A DNA stretch of 64,000 bases from Thalassotalea sp. 1_MG-2023 (GCF_030546745.1 NZ_JAUOPD010000010.1:83076-147075); one strand, 5' to 3'; shown: positions 44,399-55,648, counted from the first letter of the stretch. A program made the numbers and translations. The notes: a model not told the origin generated them from the sequence alone.

Positions 44399-47329
44399 TT
44401 ATGGGTTAACACGAATACCAAACTCAACTGCCGCAGCAAAGTTGTTACCATTTTTCTCACTTAGCGCAACAAACTTTATATAACGGCCTGTTATTGCATC
44501 AAATGCTGCAATTTCAGTATTACCATCACCTTTCCATGTACCTGTAGCAACAGCACTACCCCAGTCGCTATTATTGTCGCTCACATACACTTCATAGCCA
44601 GCTATGGTGCCATTTCCGCCACCGGCTCTAGGCGTATAGTTAAATTGAACAATATCTTTCGCTTCGCCTAAGTCAATAATAACTTCATGCGGGAACCCTG
44701 GAATACCACTCCATGGAGTATGCCAATGATTCGCATCAAATGAGCCATCGAATGCATAAGACAATTCATTACCTGGTTGAGCTCCTGAGCTAGTAGAATA
44801 ACTTAACGTGCTGTTATCCACTTTCTCAGAAGTATTAACACCAACGTTAAATTCAGAGGCTGCTGCCCATGCACCACCACCTTGCTCAGACAGTGCTACA
44901 AACTTAACAAATCGCCCTGGTTTATCAGTAAATGTTACGGTTTTAACATCTGCACTGTTTTCCCACGTACCTTGTGCTACCGGCTCACCTAAGCTATCAG
45001 CACTGTCGCCCACGTAAATTTCATACTCAACAACTGTTCCATTACCACCACCGGTGCGCGGCGTGTAATCAAAACGGTTTACCTCGTACTTTTCACCAAG
45101 GTCAATCAGCACTTCATGAGGATAAGCAGGAACGCCGCTCCATGGTGTATGCCAATGTCCAGCATCGCCAGTTAAGCCATCTAGTGCAAAAGACAATTCA
45201 TGGCCCGCTTGCGCCCCTGATGGACTAGTAGCGGTTAATCCAGCATTATCGAGTAATGTTGAGTTCACAGGAATATTAACATGGTTACCATCACCTGTGT
45301 CTCCGCCACCAGAGCAAACACCGCCATTATCTACTTCAGTTTCTGTGTCGTCTTCACCACCTTCTGCTAGTGGGTCTGAACCATCATCAAAACCAAATTT
45401 AATTTCTGCAGCTGATGCCCATTCACTACCGCCACGTTCTTCTGTTGCGACAAATTTAACAAAACGACCTGTTACAGCTTCAGTAAACCACTCAATTTTT
45501 TCGTCGGTGTTATCTTCCCATGTACCAACAATTTGTGGTTCAGCTGGGTAGACATCAGGATCATCAGAAATATAGAGTTCATAGCCAACAATTGTACCGT
45601 TTACACCACCATCTTGACGCGGTAAATAACGAATGCGGTTTACATCATAAGTATCCCCTAAATCAATGGTAATAGTATGAGGATAAGTCGGTGCCCCATC
45701 GCCCCAATTTGTATGCCAAATGGTTGCTTCATTACCATCAAATGCATTGCCAAGCCCATTACCTGAACCTGTTGCTGACTCTGAGCTAACAATATAGTTT
45801 GAGCCACTGATCCAGCCTGGTTCACCATCTTGCGTTGTTGATAATGCTAAGCATGACACATCAGTTCTTGCCGTCACTAGTACGTAATAAGGCGTTTCTT
45901 CACGAACATTGACCGGTAAACGACATGATTCAATGCTACTTCCAGAGAAGCCAACACAGTCATAATCTGTGGTAGTAGGCATGCTATTTTCCATCACGTA
46001 AATATCAGCATCACCTTTGTCACCGGCTAGTTTTACTGTCATTGATTTAGAGGCATCTAAACCCATAACTTGGTATAACTTTGACTCACCAGCAGCAATT
46101 GATTCAATGACAGTTGCTTCATTACGCTCAAGTAATTGTGCCTCTTGAGCAATTTCTATGCTGTCATCAATTTCCAATTGTCCAGCATTTGCCGTCGCTT
46201 TGAATGTGCTTGTTTTACCGAATATATTTTCAATTTCAAGCGTGATTTCGTCATCAACATCAATAAGGTCAAACGTTGCACTTCTTGTTTGCGGATCAGT
46301 ACCTTCTGCAACCACTTTATCATTAACTAATACACGGTAAGATAATTGTGGCACTTCCGTGGTGGCTAGTTGCCAATCAATACCTGTCGTAGTAATCGTT
46401 GATAAAGTAACACTGGTAGGTGCATCATCAGGCGCGGCTAATAAATAAGGCCTTGATAGCTCACCTTCTGGCTCGAACACATCTTCATCTTCTTCTGGTC
46501 CAGCAGCTCCACCCGTTGACATGCGATAATAATCAGCGTTCGATGCGATATCGAAATTGTCATTATAAGCGGCTGTTGCTTCCTCTTGAACCACATTATA
46601 ATCAGCATTTGTGAAGGCTTTCCAACCGCCATCCATGCCACGTTTACGACCATTATTAAACAGCGCAGTACGAGTGTTATTACCTGTACCTAGCCAATCT
46701 TCAACAAATGAGCCGGTTTCTGTGCTGAAGACAACCCATGGCATAGGGAAATCCATGGTGACTAAATGCGTCCACACCCCTGTTTCTTTATCTTGAGACC
46801 AAAAAGCAAAATGGGTATGACCGTCATCTCGGGTATGCCACACTTTAGTCGCAAGGGTATACCAGCGGTCTGGCTCCCAACCTAATTGAAAGTTCCAAGA
46901 CTTAAGACCCGTACCTTCACCCCCAAATAATTCAACTTGCGTACCTTCACCTTGATATTCAGCTGTGATCGGCTCGCCATTTGAAGGGTCCCAAATTGAA
47001 AAGATAAAATTTCTTCCGTCAGGATGATCTTGAATACCCGCATAACCCCCGCCATCAAGACCTGCATTCCAGTTTAATACTGAGTAATAGGTATAAGTTG
47101 TTAGACCATTAGATGGAATATACACATCTTGCATAATGGTATCACCATTAAAATCATCACCAAAACGCAACCATGTTGAAGGCGCTCGGTCTGTTTCACC
47201 TGGTGGTATAACTACCGGTTTTTCAACAACAATATTTGTAACATTTTCGTCATCAGACGATCCGCAACCGGCAGTCGTAGCAAGTATGATCGCCGTTGAT
47301 AATATGGATAACTTGTTTTTAAAATTCAT
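44399..47329 (-). CDS. Large DUF3472 lipoprotein with three F5/8 type C (discoidin) domains
   Basis: This 976-residue surface protein has a lipobox signal ([11 protein letters not shown]). A DUF3472 domain (about residues 50-260; [21 protein letters not shown]) is followed by an Ig-like stretch and a PPC-like beta-domain (about 400-500). Three discoidin/F5/8 C carbohydrate-binding domains follow (about 500-650, 690-833, 835-976), each with a WHT(P/N)W motif and an IDLG strand. Domains two and three are close copies. A Gly/Asp/Glu-rich linker separates domains one and two. Discoidin domains usually bind galactose-type glycans, so the protein likely docks to a polysaccharide. The ATG at 47329 is preferred over the GTG four codons upstream. 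Confidence 0.87.
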   Translation of the reverse strand: MNFKNKLSILSTAIILATTAGCGSSDDENVTNIVVEKPVVIPPGETDRAPSTWLRFGDDFNGDTIMQDVYIPSNGLTTYTYYSVLNWNAGLDGGGYAGIQDHPDGRNFIFSIWDPSNGEPITAEYQGEGTQVELFGGEGTGLKSWNFQLGWEPDRWYTLATKVWHTRDDGHTHFAFWSQDKETGVWTHLVTMDFPMPWVVFSTETGSFVEDWLGTGNNTRTALFNNGRKRGMDGGWKAFTNADYNVVQEEATAAYNDNFDIASNADYYRMSTGGAAGPEEDEDVFEPEGELSRPYLLAAPDDAPTSVTLSTITTTGIDWQLATTEVPQLSYRVLVNDKVVAEGTDPQTRSATFDLIDVDDEITLEIENIFGKTSTFKATANAGQLEIDDSIEIAQEAQLLERNEATVIESIAAGESKLYQVMGLDASKSMTVKLAGDKGDADIYVMENSMPTTTDYDCVGFSGSSIESCRLPVNVREETPYYVLVTARTDVSCLALSTTQDGEPGWISGSNYIVSSESATGSGNGLGNAFDGNEATIWHTNWGDGAPTYPHTITIDLGDTYDVNRIRYLPRQDGGVNGTIVGYELYISDDPDVYPAEPQIVGTWEDNTDEKIEWFTEAVTGRFVKFVATEERGGSEWASAAEIKFGFDDGSDPLAEGGEDDTETEVDNGGVCSGGGDTGDGNHVNIPVNSTLLDNAGLTATSPSGAQAGHELSFALDGLTGDAGHWHTPWSGVPAYPHEVLIDLGEKYEVNRFDYTPRTGGGNGTVVEYEIYVGDSADSLGEPVAQGTWENSADVKTVTFTDKPGRFVKFVALSEQGGGAWAAASEFNVGVNTSEKVDNSTLSYSTSSGAQPGNELSYAFDGSFDANHWHTPWSGIPGFPHEVIIDLGEAKDIVQFNYTPRAGGGNGTIAGYEVYVSDNNSDWGSAVATGTWKGDGNTEIAAFDAITGRYIKFVALSEKNGNNFAAAVEFGIRVNP

Positions 47330-47421
47330 CACTTTTTCCACGCTATTTTTTTAGTTGCAGCAAGTAATTGTTATGAAGATGAACGCATACTTGCCGGAGT
47401 TCTTGTCTCATTTATTGGAAA

Positions 47422-50283
47422 TTAGAATCGATAATTAACACCTAGATTAAACAGGCGCCCTGAACGATACAGATAAGCGAGTTGCTCTTCGTTCTCGATA
47501 TAGGCATAACCACGTTCATTAGTAAGGTTATTTGCTGAAATATTGATATTAAGTTGCTCAGTTAGGTCATAACTTGCACTAAAATCAAGCTGACCATAAT
47601 CTGCTTGCCACCTAACACCACCCCAGTCTTCTTCATTTGTTAAGTATTTATCGCGCCAGTTATAGGCAAAACGTGCTTGAATCTTGTCTTTTTCATAGTA
47701 AATAACGGCGTTATAAGAATGTTTAGACATACCTTTGAAAGGTAAGTCACGTTCACGAAAATCAAATTCATCGTGACCTTCTTCTACTTCGTCATAACCA
47801 GAGTCAACAATGGTGTAGTTTAATTGAATACCTAAACCATCGAATGGCGCTGGTAAAATATCGGTAAAAGATTGTTGATAGGCAATTTCAACACCTTGAA
47901 TTTTTCCGCCAGCATCACTGTTAATATGTGATTCAATCGTGAATTCTTCACCATCTATATCAATGGTGCCGTTTCTACCGTACGTAGAAAAGGTTTCGAT
48001 ATCTTTGACGTAAAATGCGGTAGTTAAAGCACCGTATTCAGAAAAATACCACTCTAATGCCAAGTCACCTTGCGTTGCACGTAATGGCTCCAAACCTGGG
48101 TTAGATGCATGATATTCGCGATCATTAATATTAACGTAGCTCCATGCTTTTAAGTTACCAATGCTAGGACGCGTAATAACTTTTGACGCAGCCGCACGGA
48201 AAACCAACTCATCGGTTAGGTTTAATTTAAAGTTGAAACTTGGTAATACATCTTGATACGAATCTTCAAAATCAACAACTTCTTGATAGTTTTCAACCTC
48301 TTTCAAAAATTTGATAATTTCAGGGTTCTCATTGTCTGCTGCGACAAAATTCACTAATGCTGGGTTTAATGAAAATCCGGTACTAGTCACTTTGGTTTCT
48401 ATTGCGCGTACGCCCAGATTTAATACATATGGAAAATCGTAAAAATCATCTTCAATGTTTATCGCAAGGTAAATAGCACTTGTTTGTTCAGATACATCAT
48501 ATGAATCATTTGGACGAGGCGTTGCTTTTATCAGCTGATTTGCAGCTTCTGGGCTGATACTTTCATAGAAAGAGAATAATTTATCGTAATCAAACATTGG
48601 CCATGGCGTTGGGTGTTTACCTGGTTCACCACTCATAAAGCCATCAAAGTTACCTGCAATTACTGCATCACTTGGTAGTCTGAATAAGTCAAAACCGTTG
48701 ATTTCCTCAGCCGAAGAAAAATCAATGTTCCATTCATCGTATTCGGTTGAGTCTAAGATGGTACCTGCATTTGAGAATGCACTAGCATTCTTAGAAGCGT
48801 TTGCGACCGTGGTTTTTGTCTGCTTACCAATATTTATCCCAAAATCAACTGAGGCAATCCAGTGGATATTTGGTACCCATTTACCATCAACACGGAATTC
48901 ACTCACTTTATCTTTAATACCCGTACCACTGTTGTAACTGTAGTGTGCCCCAAACGGCGAGCTTGAATCTAAATTAGGAGAAACAGTAACATCAGGTAAT
49001 AAATTACTCGTTGATGCATCAATTGATACTTCTTCAACAAAACCACGGGCTACAATGTAGCGGTTATGGCCATTATTTTCGTTTTCTGATTGAGAATGTG
49101 ATAAATCGAAGTTTAGGGTTAATGAATCATTCACACTCCACTTACTGTTAACACCTACTTGATATGTTTCAGTAATTCTCGGACGAGAAACGTTCAATAA
49201 TTCAGCCATTGCACCACTGTTGTACATGGTCATTTTATTGACTAAGCCATTATCAGCAAAACCAACGTCTTTCACGCCTGGAATACCTGGAGTCCAACTT
49301 TCATCGTATGTTACAAAAGAAATTTGTGATTCAGTACCATTGGTTTCATATGAAGAATAGATACTGTCAAAATTTAATTCAAAATCATCCGTTGGTACCC
49401 ACTGCAATGCTAAACTACCGCCGGTTCTTTCGCGAGTATCTTGCTTGTTACCATAACGAAGGTAACCAGGGATAATTGAACCCCATTCATTATCAACGTA
49501 TTTATCAAATTCACCATTACCGTCCACATCTTGGCGAATAGTAAGTTCTGGATCTGTCACTGGATTATAAAAACCTTGGCCTTCATAGCTATCAATACGC
49601 AAGGTTCTTTCAGAATACACTGCGGTAAATAATGCACCAAATTTACCATCATCAAAGGTGTTGCTTACTAAAAATGATGCTTGAGGCGTGGTATCTTTGG
49701 TTCTATCTTCATAAATGCCTTTTGCAGAAGCAGACATAGTGAAACCATCAAAATCAAGCGGTCTACGGGTTTTAATATTGATTACTGAACCAATACCGCC
49801 TTCTTGTGTTTGCGCAACAGAAGACTTATAAACTTCAACGCCGCCTAAAAGTTCAGCAGCAATCAAGTCGTAATTAAAGTCACGGCTATTATGTTCAGAA
49901 GCCATACGACGTCCGTTAATGGTAGTAACGTTATAGTCACCACCTAAACCACGAACCGTTACGTTTTGTCCTTCACCAGCATTACGTGTAATGGTAATAC
50001 CTGTAATACGCTGTAAAGCTTCAGCAACGTTTTGATCCGGAAACTTACCAATATCTTCTGCAACGATGGCATCAACCACTTGAATAGAGTTTTGCTTTAT
50101 AAATAAAGATTCTTTTATACTGCTCTTCATACCGCGAACTTCAATAACTTCGGTTTCTTTTTCTTTCGCGTTTTCAGAAGTATCCACTTCCTGATCTGTT
50201 TCTTGAGCAACTGTGCAAACACTACTGACCCCCAATATGGAACCAATAAGTAAGCTCAGGTATTTTTTCTGGTGATTTGCCAT
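47422..50283 (-). CDS. TonB-dependent receptor, large carbohydrate-type
   Basis: This 953-residue outer-membrane receptor has a signal peptide ending SSVCTVAQ-ETD. A TonB-box-like segment (ETEVIEVRGMKSS) is followed by the plug domain (VVDAIVAEDIGKFPDQNVAEALQRITGITI, residues about 55-80; QNVTVRGLGGDYNVTTINGR) and a 22-strand barrel ending in a terminal aromatic (NLGVNYRF). The plug motifs are those of the Xanthomonas/Caulobacter-type receptor family often used for oligosaccharide uptake. The ATG at 50283 has GAGAGGG upstream. It precedes the two DUF3472 genes on the same strand, suggesting that they handle one glycan or its breakdown products. Confidence 0.92.
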   Translation of the reverse strand: MANHQKKYLSLLIGSILGVSSVCTVAQETDQEVDTSENAKEKETEVIEVRGMKSSIKESLFIKQNSIQVVDAIVAEDIGKFPDQNVAEALQRITGITITRNAGEGQNVTVRGLGGDYNVTTINGRRMASEHNSRDFNYDLIAAELLGGVEVYKSSVAQTQEGGIGSVINIKTRRPLDFDGFTMSASAKGIYEDRTKDTTPQASFLVSNTFDDGKFGALFTAVYSERTLRIDSYEGQGFYNPVTDPELTIRQDVDGNGEFDKYVDNEWGSIIPGYLRYGNKQDTRERTGGSLALQWVPTDDFELNFDSIYSSYETNGTESQISFVTYDESWTPGIPGVKDVGFADNGLVNKMTMYNSGAMAELLNVSRPRITETYQVGVNSKWSVNDSLTLNFDLSHSQSENENNGHNRYIVARGFVEEVSIDASTSNLLPDVTVSPNLDSSSPFGAHYSYNSGTGIKDKVSEFRVDGKWVPNIHWIASVDFGINIGKQTKTTVANASKNASAFSNAGTILDSTEYDEWNIDFSSAEEINGFDLFRLPSDAVIAGNFDGFMSGEPGKHPTPWPMFDYDKLFSFYESISPEAANQLIKATPRPNDSYDVSEQTSAIYLAINIEDDFYDFPYVLNLGVRAIETKVTSTGFSLNPALVNFVAADNENPEIIKFLKEVENYQEVVDFEDSYQDVLPSFNFKLNLTDELVFRAAASKVITRPSIGNLKAWSYVNINDREYHASNPGLEPLRATQGDLALEWYFSEYGALTTAFYVKDIETFSTYGRNGTIDIDGEEFTIESHINSDAGGKIQGVEIAYQQSFTDILPAPFDGLGIQLNYTIVDSGYDEVEEGHDEFDFRERDLPFKGMSKHSYNAVIYYEKDKIQARFAYNWRDKYLTNEEDWGGVRWQADYGQLDFSASYDLTEQLNINISANNLTNERGYAYIENEEQLAYLYRSGRLFNLGVNYRF

Positions 50284-50512
50284 GCTGTACCCTCTCTTAT
50301 ATCTCATGTTTAGTTGTAGTTATTATTTGTTTTACTTTTACCACACTATATATATACACCTAATGAAACCCATAAATCAACAATTAAAACCAACAAAACC
50401 TTTCACTTTTCATTTAAGCAAGGCGAAATAAAAACAAAATACACAACATTTATTCAAATAATTCAATCAGATAACCAATACGAAAGAGTATTTACAGCTT
50501 TTTATTGTTGAA

Positions 50513-50534
50513 AGATTATGAAAGAAGATTATGA
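50513..50534. promoter_or_regulatory. Direct repeat upstream of the DeoR-type regulator
   Basis: Two identical copies of AGATTATGA (50513-50521 and 50526-50534) lie 13 bases apart in the 280-base divergent gap between the receptor and the DeoR-family gene. DeoR-type proteins bind short direct or inverted repeats, so this is a candidate operator. Confidence 0.35.
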
Positions 50535-50561
50535 TAATCAAAACGTAGTAAGTTGGAAGTT

Positions 50562-51329
50562 ATGATGAATACGGTAGAAAGACGACATGATATTGTGCAA
50601 AAAACTCTCAAGCACGGACGAGTAGCTGTAGATGACTTAGCTACTAACTATCAAGTATCAGAAGTCACCATTCGAGGCGATTTAAATTATTTAGATAAAA
50701 AGAGCTTAGTCAGTAGAACCCGTGGTGGCGCTGTGGCTAGTAAGGTGATTTCTAAAGAGCTTTCAATCAATGAAAAGCATTGTGCTCAAATAGATATTAA
50801 GCGAAAGTTAGCAGAGTTGGCTAGCCATCAAATTAAAGAAGGTGATGCTATTATTCTAGATTCTGGCTCAACTATGGCTGAATTAGCAAACTGCTTGCAT
50901 ACTTTTGAGCGGCTCGTTGTTATGACCAACGGTTTAAATGTTGCTCAAAACCTATTAAGTGCTTCTGGGGTAGAGGTATTGATGACTGGCGGAGTGCTAA
51001 GAAAAACATCGTTATCTTTTTACGGTAGACAAGCAGAAGACAGTTTAGAGCGCTACCATTTTGACAAAGCGTTTCTCGGTGTAGATGGTATAGACTTTAA
51101 TTCTGGCATTACGACACATTTTGAATATGAAGCAATGATGAATCGTTTAATGCGCAAAGTTGCTAAAGAAGTGATCACCGTTGCAGATTCATCAAAGTTC
51201 AATCGTTCAGGCGTACACAAAATATGTGGTTTAGCTGAAATAGATGTTTTGATCACTGATTCAGGCATACCTGATGCTTTTGCTCAAATGCTTGAAAGAA
51301 ATGGTGTGAATCTTATTATTCATCCTTAA
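50562..51329 (+). CDS. DeoR/GlpR-family transcriptional regulator
   Basis: This 255-residue regulator has an N-terminal DeoR helix-turn-helix (ERRHDIVQKTLKHGRVAVDDLA...VSEVTIRGDLNYLDKKSLVSR) followed by the family's RTRGGAVAS motif. The C-terminal sugar-phosphate sensor domain has IKEGDAIILDSGSTMAELA and VLMTGGVLRKTSLSFYG. GGAAGTT precedes the double ATG. It closely resembles AgaR/GlpR-type repressors that respond to phosphorylated sugars. It is divergent from the TonB-dependent receptor and is the best candidate local regulator of that locus. Confidence 0.92.
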   Translation: MMNTVERRHDIVQKTLKHGRVAVDDLATNYQVSEVTIRGDLNYLDKKSLVSRTRGGAVASKVISKELSINEKHCAQIDIKRKLAELASHQIKEGDAIILDSGSTMAELANCLHTFERLVVMTNGLNVAQNLLSASGVEVLMTGGVLRKTSLSFYGRQAEDSLERYHFDKAFLGVDGIDFNSGITTHFEYEAMMNRLMRKVAKEVITVADSSKFNRSGVHKICGLAEIDVLITDSGIPDAFAQMLERNGVNLIIHP

Positions 51330-51383
51330 AAATTATATTTTGTGAATACAACTTGATGCATTCATGCTAATTATAACGAGTCA

Positions 51384-52169
51384 ATGCAGCTTAGACTAAA
51401 GAAACCATTAAACTTATCTGCACTTTTGATTAATAAGCAAATAAAGCAAGAGACTTTAAAAATGCAAAATATGTTATCAATACGCTCTTATAACACAAAA
51501 CCCGTTAATCATTCTCATTGCTTTAATCAGTTAGTTTTACCAATACGTGGTGCAATAAATATCTCTGTTGGAAATTTCAATGGGAGGGTAGCGATCGGCG
51601 AATGTGTTGTTGTTAGAAGCAGCGAAGAGCACATATTTACCGCTGATATAGAAGCTCGATTTGTTGTTGCTGACATGGATGAACTTCCAGTCAATATATC
51701 ATCATCCCATTGTAATGTATTCTCAATTAATTCCCCATTAAAATCATATTTAACTTTTATTGAAAGCCAGCTAGAAAATACAATTAATACGCAATTAGAG
51801 CAATCAATGTATCACCTGTTTTATTTGATTTTAGCAGAACAACCTCTACTACCAAAAATTGATAACCGCATCAGTACTGCAATTTCCTTTATTGAAAAAC
51901 ATATGGCTACCCCACTTCAAATAAAGTCTTTAGCTGCAACTGCCTTCTTAAGTGAAACACATTTTAAAAAGTTATTTAAACAACAAACAGGTTCAACAGT
52001 AATGAAATATGTCACTAAGCTTAGAATGGAAAAAGCACAAGCTTTACTTACGCATACAGATTACCCATTACATATTATTGGTGAAATGGTCGGGTACCAA
52101 GAGCCATCTGCTTTCAGCCGAAAATTCTCACAATATTATGGCTTATCGCCCACAAAATTTAAAAAATAA
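51384..52169 (+). CDS. AraC-family transcriptional regulator
   Basis: This protein of up to 261 residues has an N-terminal cupin-type sensor (NHSHCFNQLVLPIRGAINISVG and IGECVVVRSSEEHIF). A C-terminal AraC double helix-turn-helix covers about residues 165-261 (PLQIKSLAATAFLSETHFKKLFKQQTG, positions split, and LHIIGEMVGYQEPSAFSRKFSQYYGLSPTKFKK). An internal ATG 26 codons downstream (MQNMLSIRS) is an alternative start. The EamA transporter gene follows in the same direction after 99 bases and is a likely target. Confidence 0.88.
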   Translation: MQLRLKKPLNLSALLINKQIKQETLKMQNMLSIRSYNTKPVNHSHCFNQLVLPIRGAINISVGNFNGRVAIGECVVVRSSEEHIFTADIEARFVVADMDELPVNISSSHCNVFSINSPLKSYLTFIESQLENTINTQLEQSMYHLFYLILAEQPLLPKIDNRISTAISFIEKHMATPLQIKSLAATAFLSETHFKKLFKQQTGSTVMKYVTKLRMEKAQALLTHTDYPLHIIGEMVGYQEPSAFSRKFSQYYGLSPTKFKK

Positions 52170-52268
52170 ATATCGTCTGAATAGTTAACGATTGCGTCCG
52201 AATTGTTAAAAAACTCGCCTAAAATTCATCTATCCTTTTGGCATTGAAATTACCAAAGGCAGTACAAC

Positions 52269-53186
52269 GTGAAAATGATTCACAATGATAACAAAGGTAT
52301 ATTCGCCATCATTATCGCGAGTTTTTTATGGGGAACTACAGGTACAATTGCAAGCTATGCACCCAATATTAGTCCTTTTGCCATTGGCGCTTTTTCCATG
52401 GGGTTAGGAGGAGTATTACTCGTTATTAGCGCTCGAAAAACACTGTTAAATAACTATAAAAAAATGCTAGCCAAACCTAAGCTTTTGTTTTTTGGTGCTA
52501 TATCTGTCGCTGTTTATCCTTTAGCATTTTATTCCTCAATGCGACTGTCTGGCGTTGCCATCGGTACAGTTATATCAATTTCAACAGCGCCATTCTTTGC
52601 CGCAATACTTGAACGTTTACTAAACAAAAAAACAATTACATTACAATGGATACTGAGCTTTATGCTAGGCTCTGTAGGTATTATCTTGTTAGCCTTAGGT
52701 AAAGATGACAGTGTTTATGTTACTCATCAACTTCATCAACACAGCTTGGGTATATTATTAGGGTGTATGGCAGGTTTTGCTTATGCTGGTTACTCTTGGG
52801 CTGCAAAAAATTTAATAGAAAGTGGCGTTCATGCTCAATCGTCAATGTCTGGTCTATTTGGTCTTGCCTCTCTCATTTTGCTACCGTCTTTATTTTTTAC
52901 CGGCGAGCACTTATTTTCAAGTGCCTCTAATACGTTTATTTCATTATACATGGCAGTTATCCCAATGTTTTTAGGATATATATTATTCAGTTACGGTTTA
53001 AATTATATTGAAGCAAGTAAAGCAACATTAATCACTTTAATTGAGCCGTTAATTGCAACATTGTTAGCGATAATTATTATTGGCGAAAAGTTTACTATGA
53101 TTGGCTGGTTCGGGGGGATATTAGTTTCGCTATGTTTGTTAATTCAAACGTATAAAATAAAAAAGACCGCGGCATTACCGCTATAA
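52269..53186 (+). CDS. EamA/DMT-superfamily transporter
   Basis: This 305-residue inner-membrane transporter has ten hydrophobic segments in two EamA repeats. The first begins GIFAIIIASFLWGTTGTIA; the second begins HSLGILLGCMAGFAYAGYSWAAKNL. The conserved Pro/Glu pair appears in LIEPLIATLLAIIIIGE. Members typically export amino acids or related metabolites. Translation probably begins at the GTG with AAGG upstream, or at the ATG two codons later. The preceding AraC regulator probably controls it. Confidence 0.9.
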   Translation: MKMIHNDNKGIFAIIIASFLWGTTGTIASYAPNISPFAIGAFSMGLGGVLLVISARKTLLNNYKKMLAKPKLLFFGAISVAVYPLAFYSSMRLSGVAIGTVISISTAPFFAAILERLLNKKTITLQWILSFMLGSVGIILLALGKDDSVYVTHQLHQHSLGILLGCMAGFAYAGYSWAAKNLIESGVHAQSSMSGLFGLASLILLPSLFFTGEHLFSSASNTFISLYMAVIPMFLGYILFSYGLNYIEASKATLITLIEPLIATLLAIIIIGEKFTMIGWFGGILVSLCLLIQTYKIKKTAALPL

Positions 53187-53236
53187 TTTAACAATGTAAG
53201 TTTGCATTTATTACTCACAATAATTTGTAATGGATA

Positions 53237-54445
53237 CTATAAGCGTTGATATTCTTCCGATGCCATTTCTATTAATCGACTGTTGGTTCGTTCAAACTCA
53301 AACATCAACGTTCCACTATTATATAATTCACTTTGTTCAACATAACTGGTTAGCACAACATTCAACTGGCGATCATAACACTCATCAATAAAAGCGATAA
53401 ATCGTCTTGCGGCATCATCCATAGGAGCTAGGCGTATTTCTCTTTCACCTGTTTTGCTAGCTGAATTATCCATCACTAAACCGTTGTCTTCTGTGCCTCT
53501 TGCTTTTATACGTTCATAAGGTTGCCCACTTAATGGTGGTATATTTAATAATAGTATTGTGTCGAATTGCTTCGCTAACTCTACATAATCAAAATGACTA
53601 CGTGGGCCTTGGCATAGTTGTGAAAAATCAAAACAGATGCTGCGATTATTCTCATTAGTGCTTGAAGCAATAAAGGGAATATTTCTACCTAAGATAACTA
53701 TCTCATTTGGTAAGTTCTCTGCACCTATACTGCTAGCTGACATTGAGAAAATTAAATTATATTCACTTAACAAGTGCTGGTGTAGTTTATGTTGTTGCTT
53801 AACATCATGAGGTAGTTGAAAGTAAATTTTTTGAAAGGTTAAGGTACGATGCCGATGATCTTGTTTTCCATCAAGGTGTACTATTTTCGTGTAGTGCTTG
53901 ATGGCCGCAATAGCAGGTAAAAATCGTTCACGTTGTAAGCCATTGCGATATAACTGATCAGGTGCACAATTACTGGTAGTAACAATAACAATGCCGAAAT
54001 CAAACATCGCTTTCATTAACCTGCCTAGTAACATTGCATCACCAATATCTGAGACAAAAAATTCATCAAAACAGAGTACTCTATATTGTTGGCTATATTG
54101 TTTAGCAATAAGCGTTAATGGCTCTGGTTTACCGGTTAAAAGCTTAAGTTGGTGATGAACGTCTTGCATAAAGTGATGAAAATGGTGTCTTGTGCAAATT
54201 TCTGCGGGAAGACTTTGCACAAACAAATCCATTAAAAAGGTTTTGCCTCGCCCTACTTTCCCCCACAAATATAACCCTTTTACTTCAGCGATGCTCTTTA
54301 ACAAACCACGTTTATGCGGTGTTTTCTGTATTGTTTCATAGAGCTGTTGCAATAAAGAAATAGCCTGACTCTGAGCAGGATCAGCATAAATTTTATTTTG
54401 ATTCATTAATGCGTTGTATTGCTTTATAGGTGAATTATCTAACAT
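53237..54445 (-). CDS. zapE: Cell division ATPase ZapE
   Basis: ZapE is an AFG1-type AAA+ ATPase that joins the Z-ring late in constriction and destabilises FtsZ polymers in Escherichia coli. The 402-residue protein has Walker A GKVGRGKTFLMDLF, FHHFMQDVHHQL, Walker B VLCFDEFFVSDIGDAMLLGRL and VIVTTSNCAPDQLYRNGLQRERFLP (split here across residues about 145-185), all family hallmarks. It stands as a single gene on the minus strand. Confidence 0.94.
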   Translation of the reverse strand: MLDNSPIKQYNALMNQNKIYADPAQSQAISLLQQLYETIQKTPHKRGLLKSIAEVKGLYLWGKVGRGKTFLMDLFVQSLPAEICTRHHFHHFMQDVHHQLKLLTGKPEPLTLIAKQYSQQYRVLCFDEFFVSDIGDAMLLGRLMKAMFDFGIVIVTTSNCAPDQLYRNGLQRERFLPAIAAIKHYTKIVHLDGKQDHRHRTLTFQKIYFQLPHDVKQQHKLHQHLLSEYNLIFSMSASSIGAENLPNEIVILGRNIPFIASSTNENNRSICFDFSQLCQGPRSHFDYVELAKQFDTILLLNIPPLSGQPYERIKARGTEDNGLVMDNSASKTGEREIRLAPMDDAARRFIAFIDECYDRQLNVVLTSYVEQSELYNSGTLMFEFERTNSRLIEMASEEYQRL

Positions 54446-54527
54446 TATTTCTATCTATATTTCAGCGGATATAATACTTCTTGAAAGTTTTTACAATTAC
54501 TTTTTAATGTACGCTTTAGTTATAATC

Positions 54528-55604
54528 TTATGGTTTAGGTACACTTTCTTTACTCACGCTTTCCTTATTAACAATTTCTTTTGATCTATTTAGATCATCA
54601 ATATCTGCATCAATACCACTCTGTTCTACTGCATGCTTAGGCGTATATGTTAGTTTTGTTAACAAAGGAAAATGATCAGAACCAAAAGCCGGTAAGCGTT
54701 TAATAAAGTTTAAAGTAAAATGTTCACTATGAAATAAATGATCTAATGGCCAGCGCATGAAAAAATAATTTGCATGAAAAGTATTAAACATGCCTCGCCC
54801 TATTCGTGGATCTAATAAGCCACTAATTTTACGAAATAAGCGTGTGGTGGCTGACCAAGCAACATCATTTAGATCACCGGTTACAATAACGGGTAAATCT
54901 CTCTCTGCAACGCTTCTAGCTACCACCACTAGTTCTGCGTCTCGTTCTGCTGACTCTGGATTTTCAGTTGGACTTGGCGGAGCAGGATGAATAAAGTGCA
55001 TGCGAACCGATTCGCCTGAACGTAACGATAATTTTGCATAAATTGAAGGCACATCATCTTCTACTAAATAAGCGACTTCGTGCTCTAAAATCGGTAATCT
55101 TGAGTAAACATGCATACCATAAAGGTTATCTAATGGGCATTTAACTGCATATGGCATATCACTTTCAACCGCATTGAGTTTATCTTCCCACCATTGATCA
55201 GATTCCAGCGTTACTAATACATCGGGGCAATGTTGTTCTACCATTTGAATCAGAGAATCGGCATTTCGATTAGGTGTAAGCACGTTAGCAGTCATGATAA
55301 TAATTTGATTATCTGCATTACTTATTTGCGTTTGTTTGACTTCTGTAGGCCAAATACTTGTGTAAGGGATTATCCACCAAAGCTGCCAAATTAAACAAAA
55401 AGTTGATATTGAAAGTAAAAGCCACGTTTGTATTGATTGTTTATCAAGAAATAGATAATCAGCTATTAACAAAGCTGCAATTAGAATACCTAGTTGTAAT
55501 CGCGGAAAATCTAACCCTCGAATGATCCAATGCGGGTGTCGCGAAAGAGGAAGCAAGGTCAATAGAACCACTAACGCTGTACAAAAAATTAATATTACTG
55601 ACAC
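54528..55604 (-). CDS. Membrane-anchored EEP-family phosphatase/nuclease
   Basis: The 358-residue protein has three N-terminal membrane helices (about residues 3-20, 37-50, 60-78). An EEP catalytic domain follows: QIIIMTANVLTPN with the metal-binding Asn, PDVLVTLESDQWWEDK with Glu, MHFIHPAPPSPTENP, PVIVTGDLNDVAWSATT and FGSDHFPLLTKL. The catalytic domain should face the periplasm. The C-terminal repeats of SKE(S/I)V end abruptly. This topology is common among uncharacterised EEP proteins of gammaproteobacteria; the substrate is unknown. Confidence 0.85.
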   Translation of the reverse strand: MSVILIFCTALVVLLTLLPLSRHPHWIIRGLDFPRLQLGILIAALLIADYLFLDKQSIQTWLLLSISTFCLIWQLWWIIPYTSIWPTEVKQTQISNADNQIIIMTANVLTPNRNADSLIQMVEQHCPDVLVTLESDQWWEDKLNAVESDMPYAVKCPLDNLYGMHVYSRLPILEHEVAYLVEDDVPSIYAKLSLRSGESVRMHFIHPAPPSPTENPESAERDAELVVVARSVAERDLPVIVTGDLNDVAWSATTRLFRKISGLLDPRIGRGMFNTFHANYFFMRWPLDHLFHSEHFTLNFIKRLPAFGSDHFPLLTKLTYTPKHAVEQSGIDADIDDLNRSKEIVNKESVSKESVPKP

Positions 55605-55648
55605 AACAAAAACCTATTTTATTTTAATAATAATGTTTATTTAAAAAT

